This document shows, one piece after another, positions 38,856 to 48,860 of a stretch of 64,000 bases of DNA; within the stretch, counting starts at the first letter, position 1, and every line of letters begins with the position of its first letter. The stretch lies in the NCBI RefSeq assembly GCF_012848475.1, contig NZ_CP051666.1, positions 147,501 to 211,500 of the forward strand. Reading direction: 5' to 3'. The position numbers were made by a program, and so were the translations under genes. This DNA is from Marinobacterium sp. LSUCC0821. GTDB lineage: Bacteria; Pseudomonadota; Gammaproteobacteria; Pseudomonadales; Balneatricaceae. The notes under the pieces are model-generated. The model had not been told where the DNA came from, did no database searches, and saw only the letters and a list, made by a program, of their open reading frames with translations.

Positions 38856-40433
38856 TTAGTGGCGGAAGTGGCGCATGCCAGTGAATACCATCGCCATGCC
38901 ATGCTCATCAGCAGCATCGATAACCTCTTGGTCACGCATTGAACCGCCTGGCTGGATAACGGCTTTGATACCCGCTTCAGCTGCTGAATCGATACCGTCA
39001 CGGAATGGGAAGAATGCATCAGATGCCATCACTGAACCAGCAACCTGAAGGCCTTCGTCATCTGCTTTAATACCAGCAATTTTCGCCGAGTATACGCGGC
39101 TCATCTGGCCTGCACCGATACCGATAGTCTGGCCATCACGTGCGTATACAATTGCATTCGACTTAACGAACTTAGCAACTTCCCAGCAGAATAGTAGATC
39201 ACGGATCTCCGCTTCAGTCGGCTGGCGCTTAGTGACGATCTTAAGATCTGATGCGCCAACCATGCCAAGATCACGGTCCTGAACAAGAAGACCGCCATTA
39301 ACGCGTTTGTAGTCGAAAGCAGCGCCAGGTTGTGCTGCAAACTCACCACACTCAAGTAGGCGGACATTCGGCTTAGCTGCAACGATGTCAGAGGCTTCTG
39401 CAGTGACTTTAGGTGCAATGATTACTTCAACAAACTGACGGTCAACAATCGCTTTAGCTGTGTTGGCATCTAATTCACGGTTGAACGCGATAATGCCGCC
39501 AAATGCTGAGGTTGGGTCTGTCTGGAATGCGCGGTTATACGCTTCAAGAATGTCGCCACCAATAGATACGCCACATGGGTTCGCGTGTTTCACGATTACA
39601 CAAGCTGGCTCTTTGAAAGATTTAACACACTCAAGTGCTGCATCTGTATCAGCCACGTTGTTGTAAGAGAGTTCTTTACCCTGCAGCTGGCGAGCAGTTG
39701 ATACGCTCGCTTCCGTTGCGTTCTCTTCAACGTAGAAAGCAGCGCGCTGATGCGGGTTTTCGCCGTAGCGCATATCCTGAACTTTAACGAACTGTGTGTT
39801 GAAGGTGCGTGGGAATGTCTCTGGCTCTTCAACGCCAACACGAGCACCAAGGTAGTTAGCGATCATGCCGTCATATGCAGCTGTGTGTTCAAATGCTTTA
39901 ACTGCAAGGTCGAAACGAGTTGCGTAAGTTAGACCCTGGTTCGATTTTAGCTCAGCAACAATTGAGTCGTAGTCCGATGCGTTAACCACAATCGCTACAT
40001 CTTTATGGTTTTTAGCAGCAGAACGAACCATAGTCGGGCCGCCGATATCGATGTTTTCGATCGCCATAGGTAGGTCACAATCTGGACGAGCTACCGTTGC
40101 TGCAAATGGGTAGAGGTTAACAACAACCATATCGATTGGATCAATACCATGTTCAGCCATTACAGCATCGTCAGTGCCACGACGACCAAGAATACCGCCG
40201 TGTACTTTTGGATGTAGCGTCTTCACACGACCCGCCATCATCTCTGGGAAGCCTGTGTAGTCAGAGACTTCAGTCGCGGCGATTCCCTCATCGCAAAGAA
40301 GCTTGTAGGTACCGCCGGTAGAGAGAATCTCAACACCGATTGATACCAATTCGCGAGCAAACTCAACGATACCAGTTTTATCAGATACGCTGATCAGAGC
40401 GCGGCGAACAGGGGAGAATGTTTGGTTAGACAT
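38856..40433 (-). CDS. purH: Bifunctional AICAR formyltransferase / IMP cyclohydrolase
   Basis: A 525-residue enzyme performing the last two steps of IMP synthesis. The N-terminal cyclohydrolase domain ([47 protein letters not shown]) and the C-terminal formyltransferase domain (LRYGENPHQ-type [39 protein letters not shown]) are intact. ATG at 40433 is preferred to the ATG 12 bases upstream because it has a GGAA site and the usual family start. Confidence 0.97.
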   Translation of the reverse strand: MSNQTFSPVRRALISVSDKTGIVEFARELVSIGVEILSTGGTYKLLCDEGIAATEVSDYTGFPEMMAGRVKTLHPKVHGGILGRRGTDDAVMAEHGIDPIDMVVVNLYPFAATVARPDCDLPMAIENIDIGGPTMVRSAAKNHKDVAIVVNASDYDSIVAELKSNQGLTYATRFDLAVKAFEHTAAYDGMIANYLGARVGVEEPETFPRTFNTQFVKVQDMRYGENPHQRAAFYVEENATEASVSTARQLQGKELSYNNVADTDAALECVKSFKEPACVIVKHANPCGVSIGGDILEAYNRAFQTDPTSAFGGIIAFNRELDANTAKAIVDRQFVEVIIAPKVTAEASDIVAAKPNVRLLECGEFAAQPGAAFDYKRVNGGLLVQDRDLGMVGASDLKIVTKRQPTEAEIRDLLFCWEVAKFVKSNAIVYARDGQTIGIGAGQMSRVYSAKIAGIKADDEGLQVAGSVMASDAFFPFRDGIDSAAEAGIKAVIQPGGSMRDQEVIDAADEHGMAMVFTGMRHFRH

Positions 40434-40456
40434 TTTCAGTTCCATGCAAAGGGGAT

Positions 40457-40744
40457 TTAAAGAAGACCGTACTGTTTAAGTTTTTTGCGAAGAGTGCCGC
40501 GGTTAAGGCCGAGCATCTCAGAGGCGCGTGTTTGGTTGTCACGGGTGTAGCGCATCACAGCTTCAAAAAGAGGCGCTTCAACCTCGTTTAATACCATCTG
40601 GTAAACGTCAGTGGCGTGTTGACCATCTAGAGTTTTAAAGTAGCTGTTTAGTGACTCCTCAACGCTGTCGCGAAGGCGGGTTGATGCTACTGGTGATGCT
40701 GCTGGTGTTGACTCTTCGAATTGCATTACTTCTCTACTACTCAC
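40457..40744 (-). CDS. fis: DNA-binding protein Fis
   Basis: A 95-residue nucleoid protein that bends DNA and activates rRNA promoters. The C-terminal two-thirds is nearly invariant: [20 protein letters not shown] and the helix-turn-helix [24 protein letters not shown]. The GTG start is taken; ATG 18 bases inside is also possible. It follows dusB by 18 bases, the classic growth-rate regulated dusB-fis operon. Confidence 0.96.
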   Translation of the reverse strand: MSSREVMQFEESTPAASPVASTRLRDSVEESLNSYFKTLDGQHATDVYQMVLNEVEAPLFEAVMRYTRDNQTRASEMLGLNRGTLRKKLKQYGLL

Positions 40745-40762
40745 TTCAGATTTACCTTGTAC

Positions 40763-41737
40763 TTAAGCTGCTTGGTAGCGGTTGAAATAGGCTTCAATCG
40801 CATCAAGCTGAGCTTGCGGTGTTTCTAGTTGATTAAAATTGTTTCTAAACTCACGACCCGCTGGGTCCGATTGCAAATACCAGCCCAGATGTTTACGGGC
40901 AATACGAACTCCCATGACGTCTCCATAAAAGTTATGGAGTTCGAGGATGTGCTTGCGAAGAATAGCGAATACTTCATCCTGGGAAGGCGAGGGTAATAGC
41001 TCGCCTGTTCGCAGGTAGTGATCAATCTCACGGATCAACCAGGGTCTACCCTGTGCAGCACGGCCTATCATCACGGCATCTGCGCCAGTGATATCTAGGA
41101 CCTGTTTTGCCTTCTCAGGGGAGGTGATGTCACCATTTGCGATCAATGGAATCGATATCTGATCACGAACCTGTTTAATGGTTTGATACTCTGCATCACC
41201 AAGATATTTGTCAGCGCGGGTGCGGCCATGGATTGTCAGTGCGGCTATGCCTGCTTGCTCTGCAATCTTTGCGACTGTGACAGCGTTTCTATTCTCTGGA
41301 GACCAGCCGGTACGAATCTTTAAGGTGACAGGTAGATCAACTGCGTCGACAACCGCGTAGAGGATCTCCTCAACAAGCGCTTCGTCTTTCAGAAGTGCAG
41401 AACCAGCCGCTTTATTGCACACTTTTTTAGCAGGGCAACCCATGTTGATATCGATGATTTGGGCGCCGCGTTCAGCATTTAATCGTGCTGCCGTTGCCAT
41501 CATTTCAGGATCGCCACCAGCAATTTGCACGGCGCGTGGTTCAGCTTCACCTTGATGGTTTAAGCGGTAGCTCGACTTTTTAGTGTGCCATAGTGATGGG
41601 TCTGATGTGACCATCTCGGAAAAGACCAAGCCTGCTCCAAGTTCACGACACAACTGTCGGAACGGACGATCGGTAACCCCGGCCATAGGTGCCAGTGCAA
41701 CTCGTGTGTCGAGATTGTAGGGGCCGATCTTGAGCAT
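40763..41737 (-). CDS. dusB: tRNA-dihydrouridine synthase B
   Basis: A 324-residue FMN enzyme reducing uridines in the tRNA D loop. Catalytic Cys101 lies in NMGCPAKKVC; other blocks are VALAPMAGVTDRPFR, GAGLVFSEMV, KIRTGW, IHGRTRAD and GDITSPEKA. ATG at 41737, 6 bases after AGG, gives the family N-terminus (MLKIGPYNLDTRV); the longer frame adds 38 residues not typical of DusB. It leads into fis. Confidence 0.96.
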   Translation of the reverse strand: MLKIGPYNLDTRVALAPMAGVTDRPFRQLCRELGAGLVFSEMVTSDPSLWHTKKSSYRLNHQGEAEPRAVQIAGGDPEMMATAARLNAERGAQIIDINMGCPAKKVCNKAAGSALLKDEALVEEILYAVVDAVDLPVTLKIRTGWSPENRNAVTVAKIAEQAGIAALTIHGRTRADKYLGDAEYQTIKQVRDQISIPLIANGDITSPEKAKQVLDITGADAVMIGRAAQGRPWLIREIDHYLRTGELLPSPSQDEVFAILRKHILELHNFYGDVMGVRIARKHLGWYLQSDPAGREFRNNFNQLETPQAQLDAIEAYFNRYQAA

Positions 41738-41876
41738 CAAAAACCTGTCTCTTTTCGCATGTTTAGTGAAACATGCGGGTGTTTGAAAGGGGCGTAATGA
41801 TACTCTTCTGAGCCTCCCCCTCCAAGGTTTTTTTGAATAAAAAATGATCAATTTGCCGTTGACAGCGGCTCAAATA

Positions 41877-42626
41877 TCAGCGTGTTTTGGGTTCTGCTAA
41901 CGCTGCTTGGTAGCTAGCAATTGCATCCGCTGGTTTGGTGACAGATAGCTCTATCTCCAGAGGTAGTTTGGATCTCAGTGTTTTGCTGTAAGAGTCGCTC
42001 ATGTATTCATCAGGTTCATAGGTGCGACGGCTTATCAGATTACCCTGAAGGTTTTTGAAACTGAGCTCTAGGGCTGGGTAGGGCTGATCAAAGGCGGAGC
42101 TGTTCTCTACCCTCACTCTTACCTCTAGCATCTCTGAATAGCGGGGGTGGTCTCGGACGATTGTGTCTGAAACCTCAAGAAGTTTCAGTCCCTCTTTTGA
42201 GGAAAGCTGACAATCCACTTGGTCACATAGGTGCCAGTAGATGGGTCTAAGTCTGATCTCATTAGCTAGTGTAGCTCTCTCAAACCATAGGTACTGCCCG
42301 GCAAGGAGAAGGACTGAACTGGCGATAAGTAAAATCAACATCGCTGAAATAATTGGGGAGGGTGAAGATTTATATTCGCGATGCAGAAGTATCGGCTCTG
42401 CCTTAAGTAATGGCGTGCTTTCGATAGGCTCATTCGCTAATTCTGCCGAAATATCTGTCAGTTCAGTTTCAGTAATTTTGGCTGCAATATCGGTTACTAC
42501 TTCAGGGTTTTGCGCATTAAAAACAGTTAAACAGTGCCCACAGCGAACTTTTCCTTTCGCCAGTCTCAGTTGACCATCTGTCACCCTAAAGGTGGTTTGG
42601 CAAGCGGGGCACTCGGTAACTTGCAT
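41877..42626 (-). CDS. Zinc-ribbon membrane protein, DUF3426
   Basis: A 249-residue protein. The N-terminus is an MJ0042-type zinc ribbon (CPACQTTFRV ... VRCGHC, four cysteines). An acidic linker, one membrane helix (about 94-116) and an extracytoplasmic DUF3426 domain follow. Function unknown. A homologous gene occurs between prmA and dusB in Pseudomonas; here it follows prmA by 3 bases. Confidence 0.88.
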   Translation of the reverse strand: MQVTECPACQTTFRVTDGQLRLAKGKVRCGHCLTVFNAQNPEVVTDIAAKITETELTDISAELANEPIESTPLLKAEPILLHREYKSSPSPIISAMLILLIASSVLLLAGQYLWFERATLANEIRLRPIYWHLCDQVDCQLSSKEGLKLLEVSDTIVRDHPRYSEMLEVRVRVENSSAFDQPYPALELSFKNLQGNLISRRTYEPDEYMSDSYSKTLRSKLPLEIELSVTKPADAIASYQAALAEPKTR

Positions 42627-42629
42627 CGA

Positions 42630-43520
42630 TTATCTCTTGGTACCTGAAAGTCTTATCCAGTCATCTTTTTGAGCGGCTGGTTCCATATCGAACCACTCTG
42701 AGTATGTCGTTAGCAGTGCTTCAGCCTGTTCAAAAAGTAGGCCTGAAAGCACGATCTTTCCACCTGATTTAACCAGTTTGGCAAGGCTTGGGGCAAGCTC
42801 TTTGAGCGGGCCTGCAAGGATATTGGCGATAACCAGATCAACCGCCTCAGCTTTAAAATCTTCTGGGAAGAATACGGGCATCTTATCAAGTGAAAGATTG
42901 TTTCTACCTAGGTTATCTTTGGTTGCTTGTAGCGCTTGTGGGTCAATATCAACGCCAGATACGTTTGTTGCTCCCAATAGAATAGAGGCGATGCCAAGAA
43001 TACCGCTGCCGCAACCGTAATCGATTACAGAACGCCCTGTAAGAGGCTCTGTAGCCAACCACTCCAAACAGAGTGCTGTTGTTGGGTGGGTGCCAGTACC
43101 AAACGCCAGGCCTGGATCTAGCATTAGATTGACAGCGTTGCTATCTGGAACATCACACCAGCTTGGACAGACCCAAAAGTTAGGGCCGAACTGCATTGGG
43201 TGGTAATGGGTCATCCACTCACGCTCCCAATCCTTATCTTCAAGAATCTCAGCTTTAAAGTGGGTCTTCTCACCTGAACTGATCTGCTCTTTTGCCTGGT
43301 TCAGAAGTGCGAGAGTCTCTTCAAGATCGTGTTCAGCAGCAAATAGACCGGTAATGGTTGTCTCTGACCAGAGGGGTGTAGTCCCTAACTCAGGCTCAAA
43401 TATTGGTTGGTCTTTTGCATCTTGATAGGTAACAGCAGCACAGCCGGCAGCGAGTAATAGGTCTTCGTATTGCTCTGCGACATCGGGTGAGGTGGTTACA
43501 TTTATCTGAAGCCAAGGCAT
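42630..43520 (-). CDS. prmA: Ribosomal protein L11 methyltransferase
   Basis: A 296-residue SAM enzyme that trimethylates ribosomal protein L11. The small N-terminal L11-recognition domain (MPWLQINVTTSPDVAEQYEDL) is joined to the methyltransferase domain with LDPGLAFGTGTHPTT, the SAM motif DYGCGSGILGIA and NILAGPL. It sits downstream of accC beyond a terminator. Confidence 0.97.
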   Translation of the reverse strand: MPWLQINVTTSPDVAEQYEDLLLAAGCAAVTYQDAKDQPIFEPELGTTPLWSETTITGLFAAEHDLEETLALLNQAKEQISSGEKTHFKAEILEDKDWEREWMTHYHPMQFGPNFWVCPSWCDVPDSNAVNLMLDPGLAFGTGTHPTTALCLEWLATEPLTGRSVIDYGCGSGILGIASILLGATNVSGVDIDPQALQATKDNLGRNNLSLDKMPVFFPEDFKAEAVDLVIANILAGPLKELAPSLAKLVKSGGKIVLSGLLFEQAEALLTTYSEWFDMEPAAQKDDWIRLSGTKR

Positions 43521-43545
43521 AGTTTTGTCCAGTAAGTAAAGATAG

Positions 43546-43570
43546 AAAAGCCCGCTACTGCGGGCTTTTT
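43546..43570 (-). terminator. Terminator after accBC
   Basis: Stem AAAAGCCCGC / GCGGGCTTTT with loop TACT and T-rich flanks on both strands, 12 bases after the accC stop codon. It separates accBC from prmA transcription, wholly or in part. Confidence 0.9.
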
Positions 43571-43581
43571 CAGTGCGGCTA

Positions 43582-44925
43582 TTATAGCCCTAATTTCTTC
43601 TCGAGGTAGTGGATGTTAACACCGCCTGCTTCGAAGTGGGTATCACGCATGATGTCATGGTGAAGAGGGATATTGGTGCGGATACCATCAATAACCATCT
43701 CATCAAGAGCATTGCGCATACGTTGCATTGCTACGGCACGATCTTCACCGTATGTGATCAATTTAGCGATCAACGAATCGTAGTGAGGAGGTACGGTGTA
43801 GCCAGCATATAGATGCGAATCTACGCGGATACCATTGCCGCCAGGTGCATGGAAGTTATTCACTTTACCTGGTGATGGCATAAATGTTTTTGGATCTTCA
43901 GCGTTGATACGACACTCAAAGGCGTGGCCTTGGAGTTTCACATCTTCCTGTTTAATTGAAAGTGGAAGACCTGATGCAATACGTAGCTGCTCTTTTACGA
44001 TATCGACGCCAGTAACCATCTCTGTCACTGGGTGCTCTACCTGAACTCGAGTGTTCATCTCGATGAAGTAGAAGCCGCCATCTTCGTATAGGAACTCGAA
44101 GGTACCAGCGCCGCGGTAACCGATCTCAATACACGCATCGACACAAGCCTGAAGCACTTTAGCGCGCGCTTCTGGATCTAGATGTGGTGCAGGTGCCTCT
44201 TCTACAACCTTCTGGTGACGACGCTGTAGTGAGCAGTCGCGATCGTAAAGGTGGATAGCGTTACCCTGACCGTCGGCAAGTACTTGAATCTCTACGTGGC
44301 GAGGTTTCTCAAGGAACTTCTCCATGTAGACAGTGTCGTCGCCAAAGGCTGCTTTCGCTTCAGACTTGGTTACCTGAACTGCGTTAACGAGGTGAGCTTC
44401 AGTATGAACAACGCGCATACCACGACCACCGCCGCCTGCAGCAGCTTTGATGATGACCGGGAAGCCGATACGTTGCGCAATCTTGTGAAGCGCTTCGTTA
44501 TCGTTCTCTGGTAGTGGGCCGTCAGAACCTGGCACGGTAGGTACACCGGCTTTCTTCATCGCTTCGATTGCAGAAACTTTGTCACCCATCAGGCGAATAG
44601 TATCTGGACGAGGGCCAATGAAAGTGAAGCCAGAACGCTCAACCTGCTCGGCAAAGTTAGCGTTTTCTGCAAGGAAACCATAACCAGGGTGAATACCAAC
44701 AGAATCTGTAACTTCTGCAGCAGCAATGATTGATGGAATGTTTAAGTAGCTCTGCGCAGATGAAGCAGGGCCGATACATACGGCTTCGTCAGCAAGACGA
44801 ACGTGCATAAGGTCACGGTCTGCTTGCGAGTGAACAGCTACTGTTTTAATGCCTAGCTCTTTACAAGCTCGCATTATTCGCAAGGCGATTTCGCCTCGGT
44901 TTGCGATGAGGACTTTATCCAGCAT
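43582..44925 (-). CDS. accC: Biotin carboxylase subunit of acetyl-CoA carboxylase
   Basis: A 447-residue ATP-grasp enzyme that carboxylates biotin on AccB, the first step of fatty acid synthesis. Signatures: [64 protein letters not shown] and [14 protein letters not shown]. It follows accB by 23 bases. Confidence 0.98.
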   Translation of the reverse strand: MLDKVLIANRGEIALRIMRACKELGIKTVAVHSQADRDLMHVRLADEAVCIGPASSAQSYLNIPSIIAAAEVTDSVGIHPGYGFLAENANFAEQVERSGFTFIGPRPDTIRLMGDKVSAIEAMKKAGVPTVPGSDGPLPENDNEALHKIAQRIGFPVIIKAAAGGGGRGMRVVHTEAHLVNAVQVTKSEAKAAFGDDTVYMEKFLEKPRHVEIQVLADGQGNAIHLYDRDCSLQRRHQKVVEEAPAPHLDPEARAKVLQACVDACIEIGYRGAGTFEFLYEDGGFYFIEMNTRVQVEHPVTEMVTGVDIVKEQLRIASGLPLSIKQEDVKLQGHAFECRINAEDPKTFMPSPGKVNNFHAPGGNGIRVDSHLYAGYTVPPHYDSLIAKLITYGEDRAVAMQRMRNALDEMVIDGIRTNIPLHHDIMRDTHFEAGGVNIHYLEKKLGL

Positions 44926-44948
44926 GATGGAAGATCCTTTCTTGAAAG

Positions 44949-45404
44949 TTAGGCAATTACAACGAGTGGCTGATCAAATTCAACCGGCTGACCATCTTCA
45001 ACAAGAATGGCTTCGATAACACCTGATTTATCAGCTTCGATCTGGTTCATCATCTTCATCGCTTCCACGATGCAGATAACGTCACCTGCTTTAACTGTTT
45101 TGCCTACTTCGATGAATGAAGGAGCGCTTGGAGCAGGTGAGCGGTAGAAGGTGCCGACCATTGGAGAGTTAACTGTGTGGCCTGCGATTGCTGCTGGCGC
45201 TGCTTCTACTGCTGCTGGAGCTGCCGCTGGAGCAGGTGCCGCTGCAGGTGCTGCATATTGAGCTGGAGCCATCATTGGAGCAGCCATTGCTACTGAACCA
45301 CCGCGGCTAATGCGTACAGATTCTTCGCCCTCTTTGATCTCAATTTCGTTGATGTTTGACTCTTCAAGAAGCTCGATCAATTTTTTTACTTTGCGAATAT
45401 CCAT
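44949..45404 (-). CDS. accB: Biotin carboxyl carrier protein
   Basis: A 151-residue acetyl-CoA carboxylase subunit. N-terminal segment ([20 protein letters not shown]), an Ala/Pro-rich flexible linker (about 40-73) and the biotinyl domain with Lys117 in VEAMKMM as the biotinylation site. The frequent aroQ gene is not upstream; instead a 317-base non-coding gap faces the DUF2333 gene. Confidence 0.97.
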   Translation of the reverse strand: MDIRKVKKLIELLEESNINEIEIKEGEESVRISRGGSVAMAAPMMAPAQYAAPAAAPAPAAAPAAVEAAPAAIAGHTVNSPMVGTFYRSPAPSAPSFIEVGKTVKAGDVICIVEAMKMMNQIEADKSGVIEAILVEDGQPVEFDQPLVVIA

Positions 45405-45721
45405 GTGTTCCCCCGGTAAAGCGCTGAAACTGCTAACTTGTGGCTAATTTAGCGCTATATGTTGTGAAATTGCGTTTAAAACACTGCTAATTAAACTGTT
45501 GGTTAGTTTGCAATAAATGCAGCCGTTTTGTCTAGTTAGTTAGTCGAGTAAAATCGCTATTTTCTGGTATTTAGGCAGTTTTTGCCGACAATTTCCGCTA
45601 ATTTGGTTAATTAATGTCCAAATTCTTATGGTGCCTAAATTATGCTGGTGAATAGTCTAATTGACCGCTGTTTAAAGATTGTTCATAGTGCAGTGCAGCA
45701 TAATGTTTTGTGAGGTTTTTT
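45405..45721. other. 317-base divergent control region (accB / DUF2333)
   Basis: AT-rich, without an open frame of coding quality. It must contain the accBC promoter on the minus strand, with a long leader as in other proteobacteria, and the DUF2333 promoter on the plus strand. Several TTAATTA/TAATTTGG motifs recur near 45489-45620, but I see no clear operator. Confidence 0.55.
45661..45689 (+). promoter_or_regulatory. Sigma-70 type promoter for the DUF2333-parA pair
   Basis: TTGACC at 45661-45666 and CATAGT at 45684-45689 are 17 bases apart, a good -35 and a fair -10. The start site would lie about 25 bases before the ATG at 45722. Confidence 0.5.
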
Positions 45722-46765
45722 ATGCGTTCTATTTACCGTGCGTTTATTGATTTTTTGGATCGTATCACCAGCTCTAAAGGCGGTGTCATCGCTAAGGTTG
45801 CGCTATCTCTATTTACCCTCTATCTAGTTGGTGCAGTTATTGTCGGTATCTACTGGAGTTGGACGCCTGATATCTACTCTGTGAAAGCTGATACAGATGC
45901 TAAGTTGAGTGCGCAAAACCAGACTACAGTTGTCGGAAGTTACACGACCGGTACGTTAATTACGTTGACTGAAACGCTTTTGGATAAGCAGGGCGGCTAT
46001 CTATCAAACGACCGTTTCCCACCTGGGTTATGGCTAGATAATGTCCCTAACTGGGAGTTTGGTGTATTGGTTCAGATTCGTGATTTGAGCCGTGCAATGC
46101 GTAAGACGCTGAGCCGTTCGCAATCGCAATCGACTGAGCAGGCTGATCTAGCAAGTGCTGAACCTAAACTCCATTTTGATAACAACTCATGGCTGATCCC
46201 TTCAACTGAGAGTGAGTACCGTGATGCACTGATCCATTTAAAGGCTTATCAGTTGGCTTTAGCTAAGCAAGATGAGTCGCAGGCGCAATTCTATGCCCGT
46301 GCAGACAATCTAAAAGATTGGCTGGGAGATGTTTCAACTCGCTTAGGGAGCCTCTCACAAAGATTGAGTGCAAGTGTAGGGCAGCGTCGCATCAATACAG
46401 ATTTGGCTGGTACAGAAGCTGCTGCACAATCTACTTCAACTGCGGCTGAGATTGAGATTCAAACACCTTGGCTTGAGATCGATAACGTGTTCTATGAAGC
46501 GCGTGGTACGGCATGGGCGTTAATTCATATCTTAAAAGCGGTTGAACTCGATTTTGCGCAAAGTCTGGAGCGTAAAAACGCAGTGGCAAGTTTGCGACAG
46601 ATTATTAGAGAACTAGAGGCGACTCAGGCAACTATTTGGAGCCCTATGATTCTCAATGGGACAGAATTCGGTCTATTGGCTAACCACTCGTTAGTCATGG
46701 CTTCTTATATATCGCGTGCAAATGCGGCAATCATTGATCTTCGCGATCTACTTTCGCAGGGGTAA
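45722..46765 (+). CDS. DUF2333 inner membrane protein
   Basis: A 347-residue protein with one membrane helix (about 23-46) and a large extracytoplasmic domain. The length, the YRAFIDFLDR N-terminus and the GIYWSWTPD exit of the helix resemble the DUF2333 family, whose function is unknown. ATG at 45722 follows GAGG by 6 bases. The ParA-like gene begins 2 bases after its stop codon, so the two are probably co-expressed. Confidence 0.8.
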   Translation: MRSIYRAFIDFLDRITSSKGGVIAKVALSLFTLYLVGAVIVGIYWSWTPDIYSVKADTDAKLSAQNQTTVVGSYTTGTLITLTETLLDKQGGYLSNDRFPPGLWLDNVPNWEFGVLVQIRDLSRAMRKTLSRSQSQSTEQADLASAEPKLHFDNNSWLIPSTESEYRDALIHLKAYQLALAKQDESQAQFYARADNLKDWLGDVSTRLGSLSQRLSASVGQRRINTDLAGTEAAAQSTSTAAEIEIQTPWLEIDNVFYEARGTAWALIHILKAVELDFAQSLERKNAVASLRQIIRELEATQATIWSPMILNGTEFGLLANHSLVMASYISRANAAIIDLRDLLSQG

Positions 46766-46767
46766 TT

Positions 46768-47535
46768 ATGCGTAGAGTTGTATTTAACCAAAAGGGTGGT
46801 GTAGGTAAATCGAGTATTACGGTTAACCTCGCTGCCATTAGTGCAAATAGGGGGCAGAAAACCCTCGTCATCGATCTCGATCCGCAGTGTAACTCAACGC
46901 ACTACTTGCTGGGCGATGATTCTGATAAGCCTGAGCTCGATATCTACAACTTCTTCGACTCGACATTGAGCTTTCAGCTCAACAAGGTTGCTGGCGCAGA
47001 TTATTGCTACGCTACTCAGTTTAAAAACTTAGATATCATTCCAAGTAACCCCAACTTAGGTGACTTGCAGTCTAAGCTTGAGTCTAAGCATAAAATCTAC
47101 AAGCTACGCGAACTGTTAGATGAACTTGCTGAGCAGTACGATGCAATCTATATCGATACTCCGCCGGCATTTAACTTCTTCTCGCTATCAGCGCTCTGTG
47201 CGGCGGATCGCTGTCTGATTCCATTTGATTGCGATGAGTTTGCTCGCCAGGCCCTATATAGCCTTCTCCATAATATACAGGAGACGCGGGAAGATCATAA
47301 TGAGTCGTTGTTGTTGGAGGGAATTGTAGTGAACCAATTCCAGCCTCGGGCATCGTTACCGCAGAAGATTATCGATTCGTTAGTCGAGCAGGACCTTCCT
47401 GTGCTGCAGAGTAAAATCCCAGCATCAGTGAAGATGAAAGAGTCGCACATGGTGGCTAAGCCACTTATCAACTTTGCGCCTAAGCATAAGTTGACCGAAT
47501 CCTTTGTTGATCTGTTCGATGAGTTATCTAAATAG
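46768..47535 (+). CDS. Orphan ParA-family ATPase
   Basis: A 255-residue P-loop ATPase. The deviant Walker A KGGVGKSS is at residues 9-16, with VIDLDPQCNST following and the IYIDTPPAFNFFS block as Walker B region. No ParB, MinE or plasmid gene is nearby, so it is a chromosomal orphan rather than the main partition system. Partnership with the DUF2333 membrane protein is inferred from tight spacing; a role in placing a cargo at the membrane or cell pole is possible but unproven. Confidence 0.9.
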   Translation: MRRVVFNQKGGVGKSSITVNLAAISANRGQKTLVIDLDPQCNSTHYLLGDDSDKPELDIYNFFDSTLSFQLNKVAGADYCYATQFKNLDIIPSNPNLGDLQSKLESKHKIYKLRELLDELAEQYDAIYIDTPPAFNFFSLSALCAADRCLIPFDCDEFARQALYSLLHNIQETREDHNESLLLEGIVVNQFQPRASLPQKIIDSLVEQDLPVLQSKIPASVKMKESHMVAKPLINFAPKHKLTESFVDLFDELSK

Positions 47536-47551
47536 CTGTAAGTTGATATAA

Positions 47552-47577
47552 AAACGCCCAGCTATTGCTGGGCGTTT
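47552..47577. terminator. Bidirectional terminator, parA-like / hpt
   Basis: Perfect 11-bp stem AAACGCCCAGC / GCTGGGCGTTT with loop TATT between two convergent genes. The T runs are short (interrupted by A/G). Confidence 0.85.
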
Positions 47578-47581
47578 ATGT

Positions 47582-48142
47582 TTAAAGACCTTTGACTGCA
47601 AATATGCCTGGTGCGTTTCGCCAGTAGCCTTTGTAATCCAAGCCGTATCCGAAGATGTAGCGATCAGGAATTGTTAGGCCCGTGAAGGCTGCTTGCATTC
47701 CAGGTACTGCTTTGCGGTCGTGGATTTTATCGATAAGTACCACTGACTCGACGCTCTTAGCGCCGCCATCTTGTAGGTGCTTCATCACTTCGTGCAGGGT
47801 GTGGCCCTCATCAAGAATGTCATCTACGACTAGGACATCACGATCTTTGTAATCGATCATTGGTGGAACTTTCCACTCAAGTTCGTGACCTGAAGTGGTG
47901 TTTCGGTAGCGAGTAGCGTGCAGGTAACCAGCTTCAAGTGGGAAATTGAGGCGAGTTAAGAGCTGACCACAAATCACAAGCCCACCGTTCATAATCGTAA
48001 AGATGACAGGATCACGATCAGCATACTGCTCTGTGATCTCATTCGCTAATTTGGTGATGGCTGCATCAACCTCAGAATTAGAGAAAAGTAGATCGGCTTC
48101 GATGTATACGCGTTTGATCTCTTCTAGATTAGGGCGACTCAT
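47582..48142 (-). CDS. hpt: Hypoxanthine phosphoribosyltransferase-like enzyme
   Basis: A 186-residue purine salvage enzyme joining hypoxanthine (and probably guanine) to PRPP. The PRPP loop VLVVDDILDEGHT is at residues 103-115, with FTIMNGGLVICGQL (about 48-62) as the pyrophosphate loop region. The C-terminal DRYIFGYGLDYKGYWRN fits the purine-binding part. Length is close to E. coli Hpt (178). Exact base preference cannot be read from sequence. Confidence 0.9.
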   Translation of the reverse strand: MSRPNLEEIKRVYIEADLLFSNSEVDAAITKLANEITEQYADRDPVIFTIMNGGLVICGQLLTRLNFPLEAGYLHATRYRNTTSGHELEWKVPPMIDYKDRDVLVVDDILDEGHTLHEVMKHLQDGGAKSVESVVLIDKIHDRKAVPGMQAAFTGLTIPDRYIFGYGLDYKGYWRNAPGIFAVKGL

Positions 48143-48196
48143 TTTGTGCTCCGGTCTTTAAAAGCTGACTAAGCAGGCAATTTTACCTGTTTAATT

Positions 48197-48236
48197 AAAA
48201 AAAGCCCGACCCACTTCAGCAGGCCGGGCTCTTTTT
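48197..48236 (-). terminator. Terminator after ppa
   Basis: On the minus strand, AGAGCCCG pairs with CGGGCTTT around a loop of about 16 bases, followed by TTTTTTT. Located 10 bases after the ppa stop codon. Confidence 0.85.
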
Positions 48237-48245
48237 AAGTGTTAT

Positions 48246-48779
48246 TTATTTAGCGGCTTCGTATGCTGCTGCAGATTTCATGATTGCATCACGAGCTGCT
48301 GCTGCATCTGACCAGCCTTCAACTTTAACCCACTTACCTTTTTCAAGTTTCTTGTAGTTCTCGAAGAAGTGAGAGATCTGATTTTTAAGAAGATCAGATA
48401 GGTCGTTAACGTCGTGGATGTCGTTGTAAGCCTGGCTTAGTTTCTCGTGAGGAACTGCAACTAGCTTAGCGTCTTCGCCAGCTTCGTCAGTCATGTTCAA
48501 GATGCCAACTGGACGACAACGGATTACAGAACCAGTCATTACAGGGTGTGGTGTAAGAACTAGAACGTCTAGTGGGTCACCATCGTCTGCAAGTGTGTTG
48601 TTTACGTAGCCGTAGTTCGCTGGGTAGAACATTGGTGCAGCCATGAAACGGTCAACGAAGATTGAATCAGAATCTTTGTCGATCTCGTATTTTACTGGAG
48701 AGCTCTCTGCTGGAATCTCGATAATTACGTAGATGTCGTTTGGCAGATCCTTACCTGCTGGTACTTTTTCAAAGCTCAT
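48246..48779 (-). CDS. ppa: Inorganic pyrophosphatase
   Basis: A 177-residue soluble family I pyrophosphatase. The signature DGDPLD is at residues 66-71; [17 protein letters not shown] and FYPANYGYV are also conserved. Its hydrolysis of PPi drives biosynthetic reactions. A leader of about 80 bases separates it from fbp and an intrinsic terminator follows. Confidence 0.98.
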   Translation of the reverse strand: MSFEKVPAGKDLPNDIYVIIEIPAESSPVKYEIDKDSDSIFVDRFMAAPMFYPANYGYVNNTLADDGDPLDVLVLTPHPVMTGSVIRCRPVGILNMTDEAGEDAKLVAVPHEKLSQAYNDIHDVNDLSDLLKNQISHFFENYKKLEKGKWVKVEGWSDAAAARDAIMKSAAAYEAAK

Positions 48780-48860
48780 GCTTAGTCCCTGTTAAAAGTT
48801 AACAAAAATATTTGCGCGCATTATATGCACATTTTGCGTTAAGCGGAATTCGACTTAGCG

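Noticed and set aside
37547-40321. Plus-strand frames such as 37547-37831 and 40136-40321
   Set aside because: They are shadows of purD and purH, whose motifs are complete on the minus strand.
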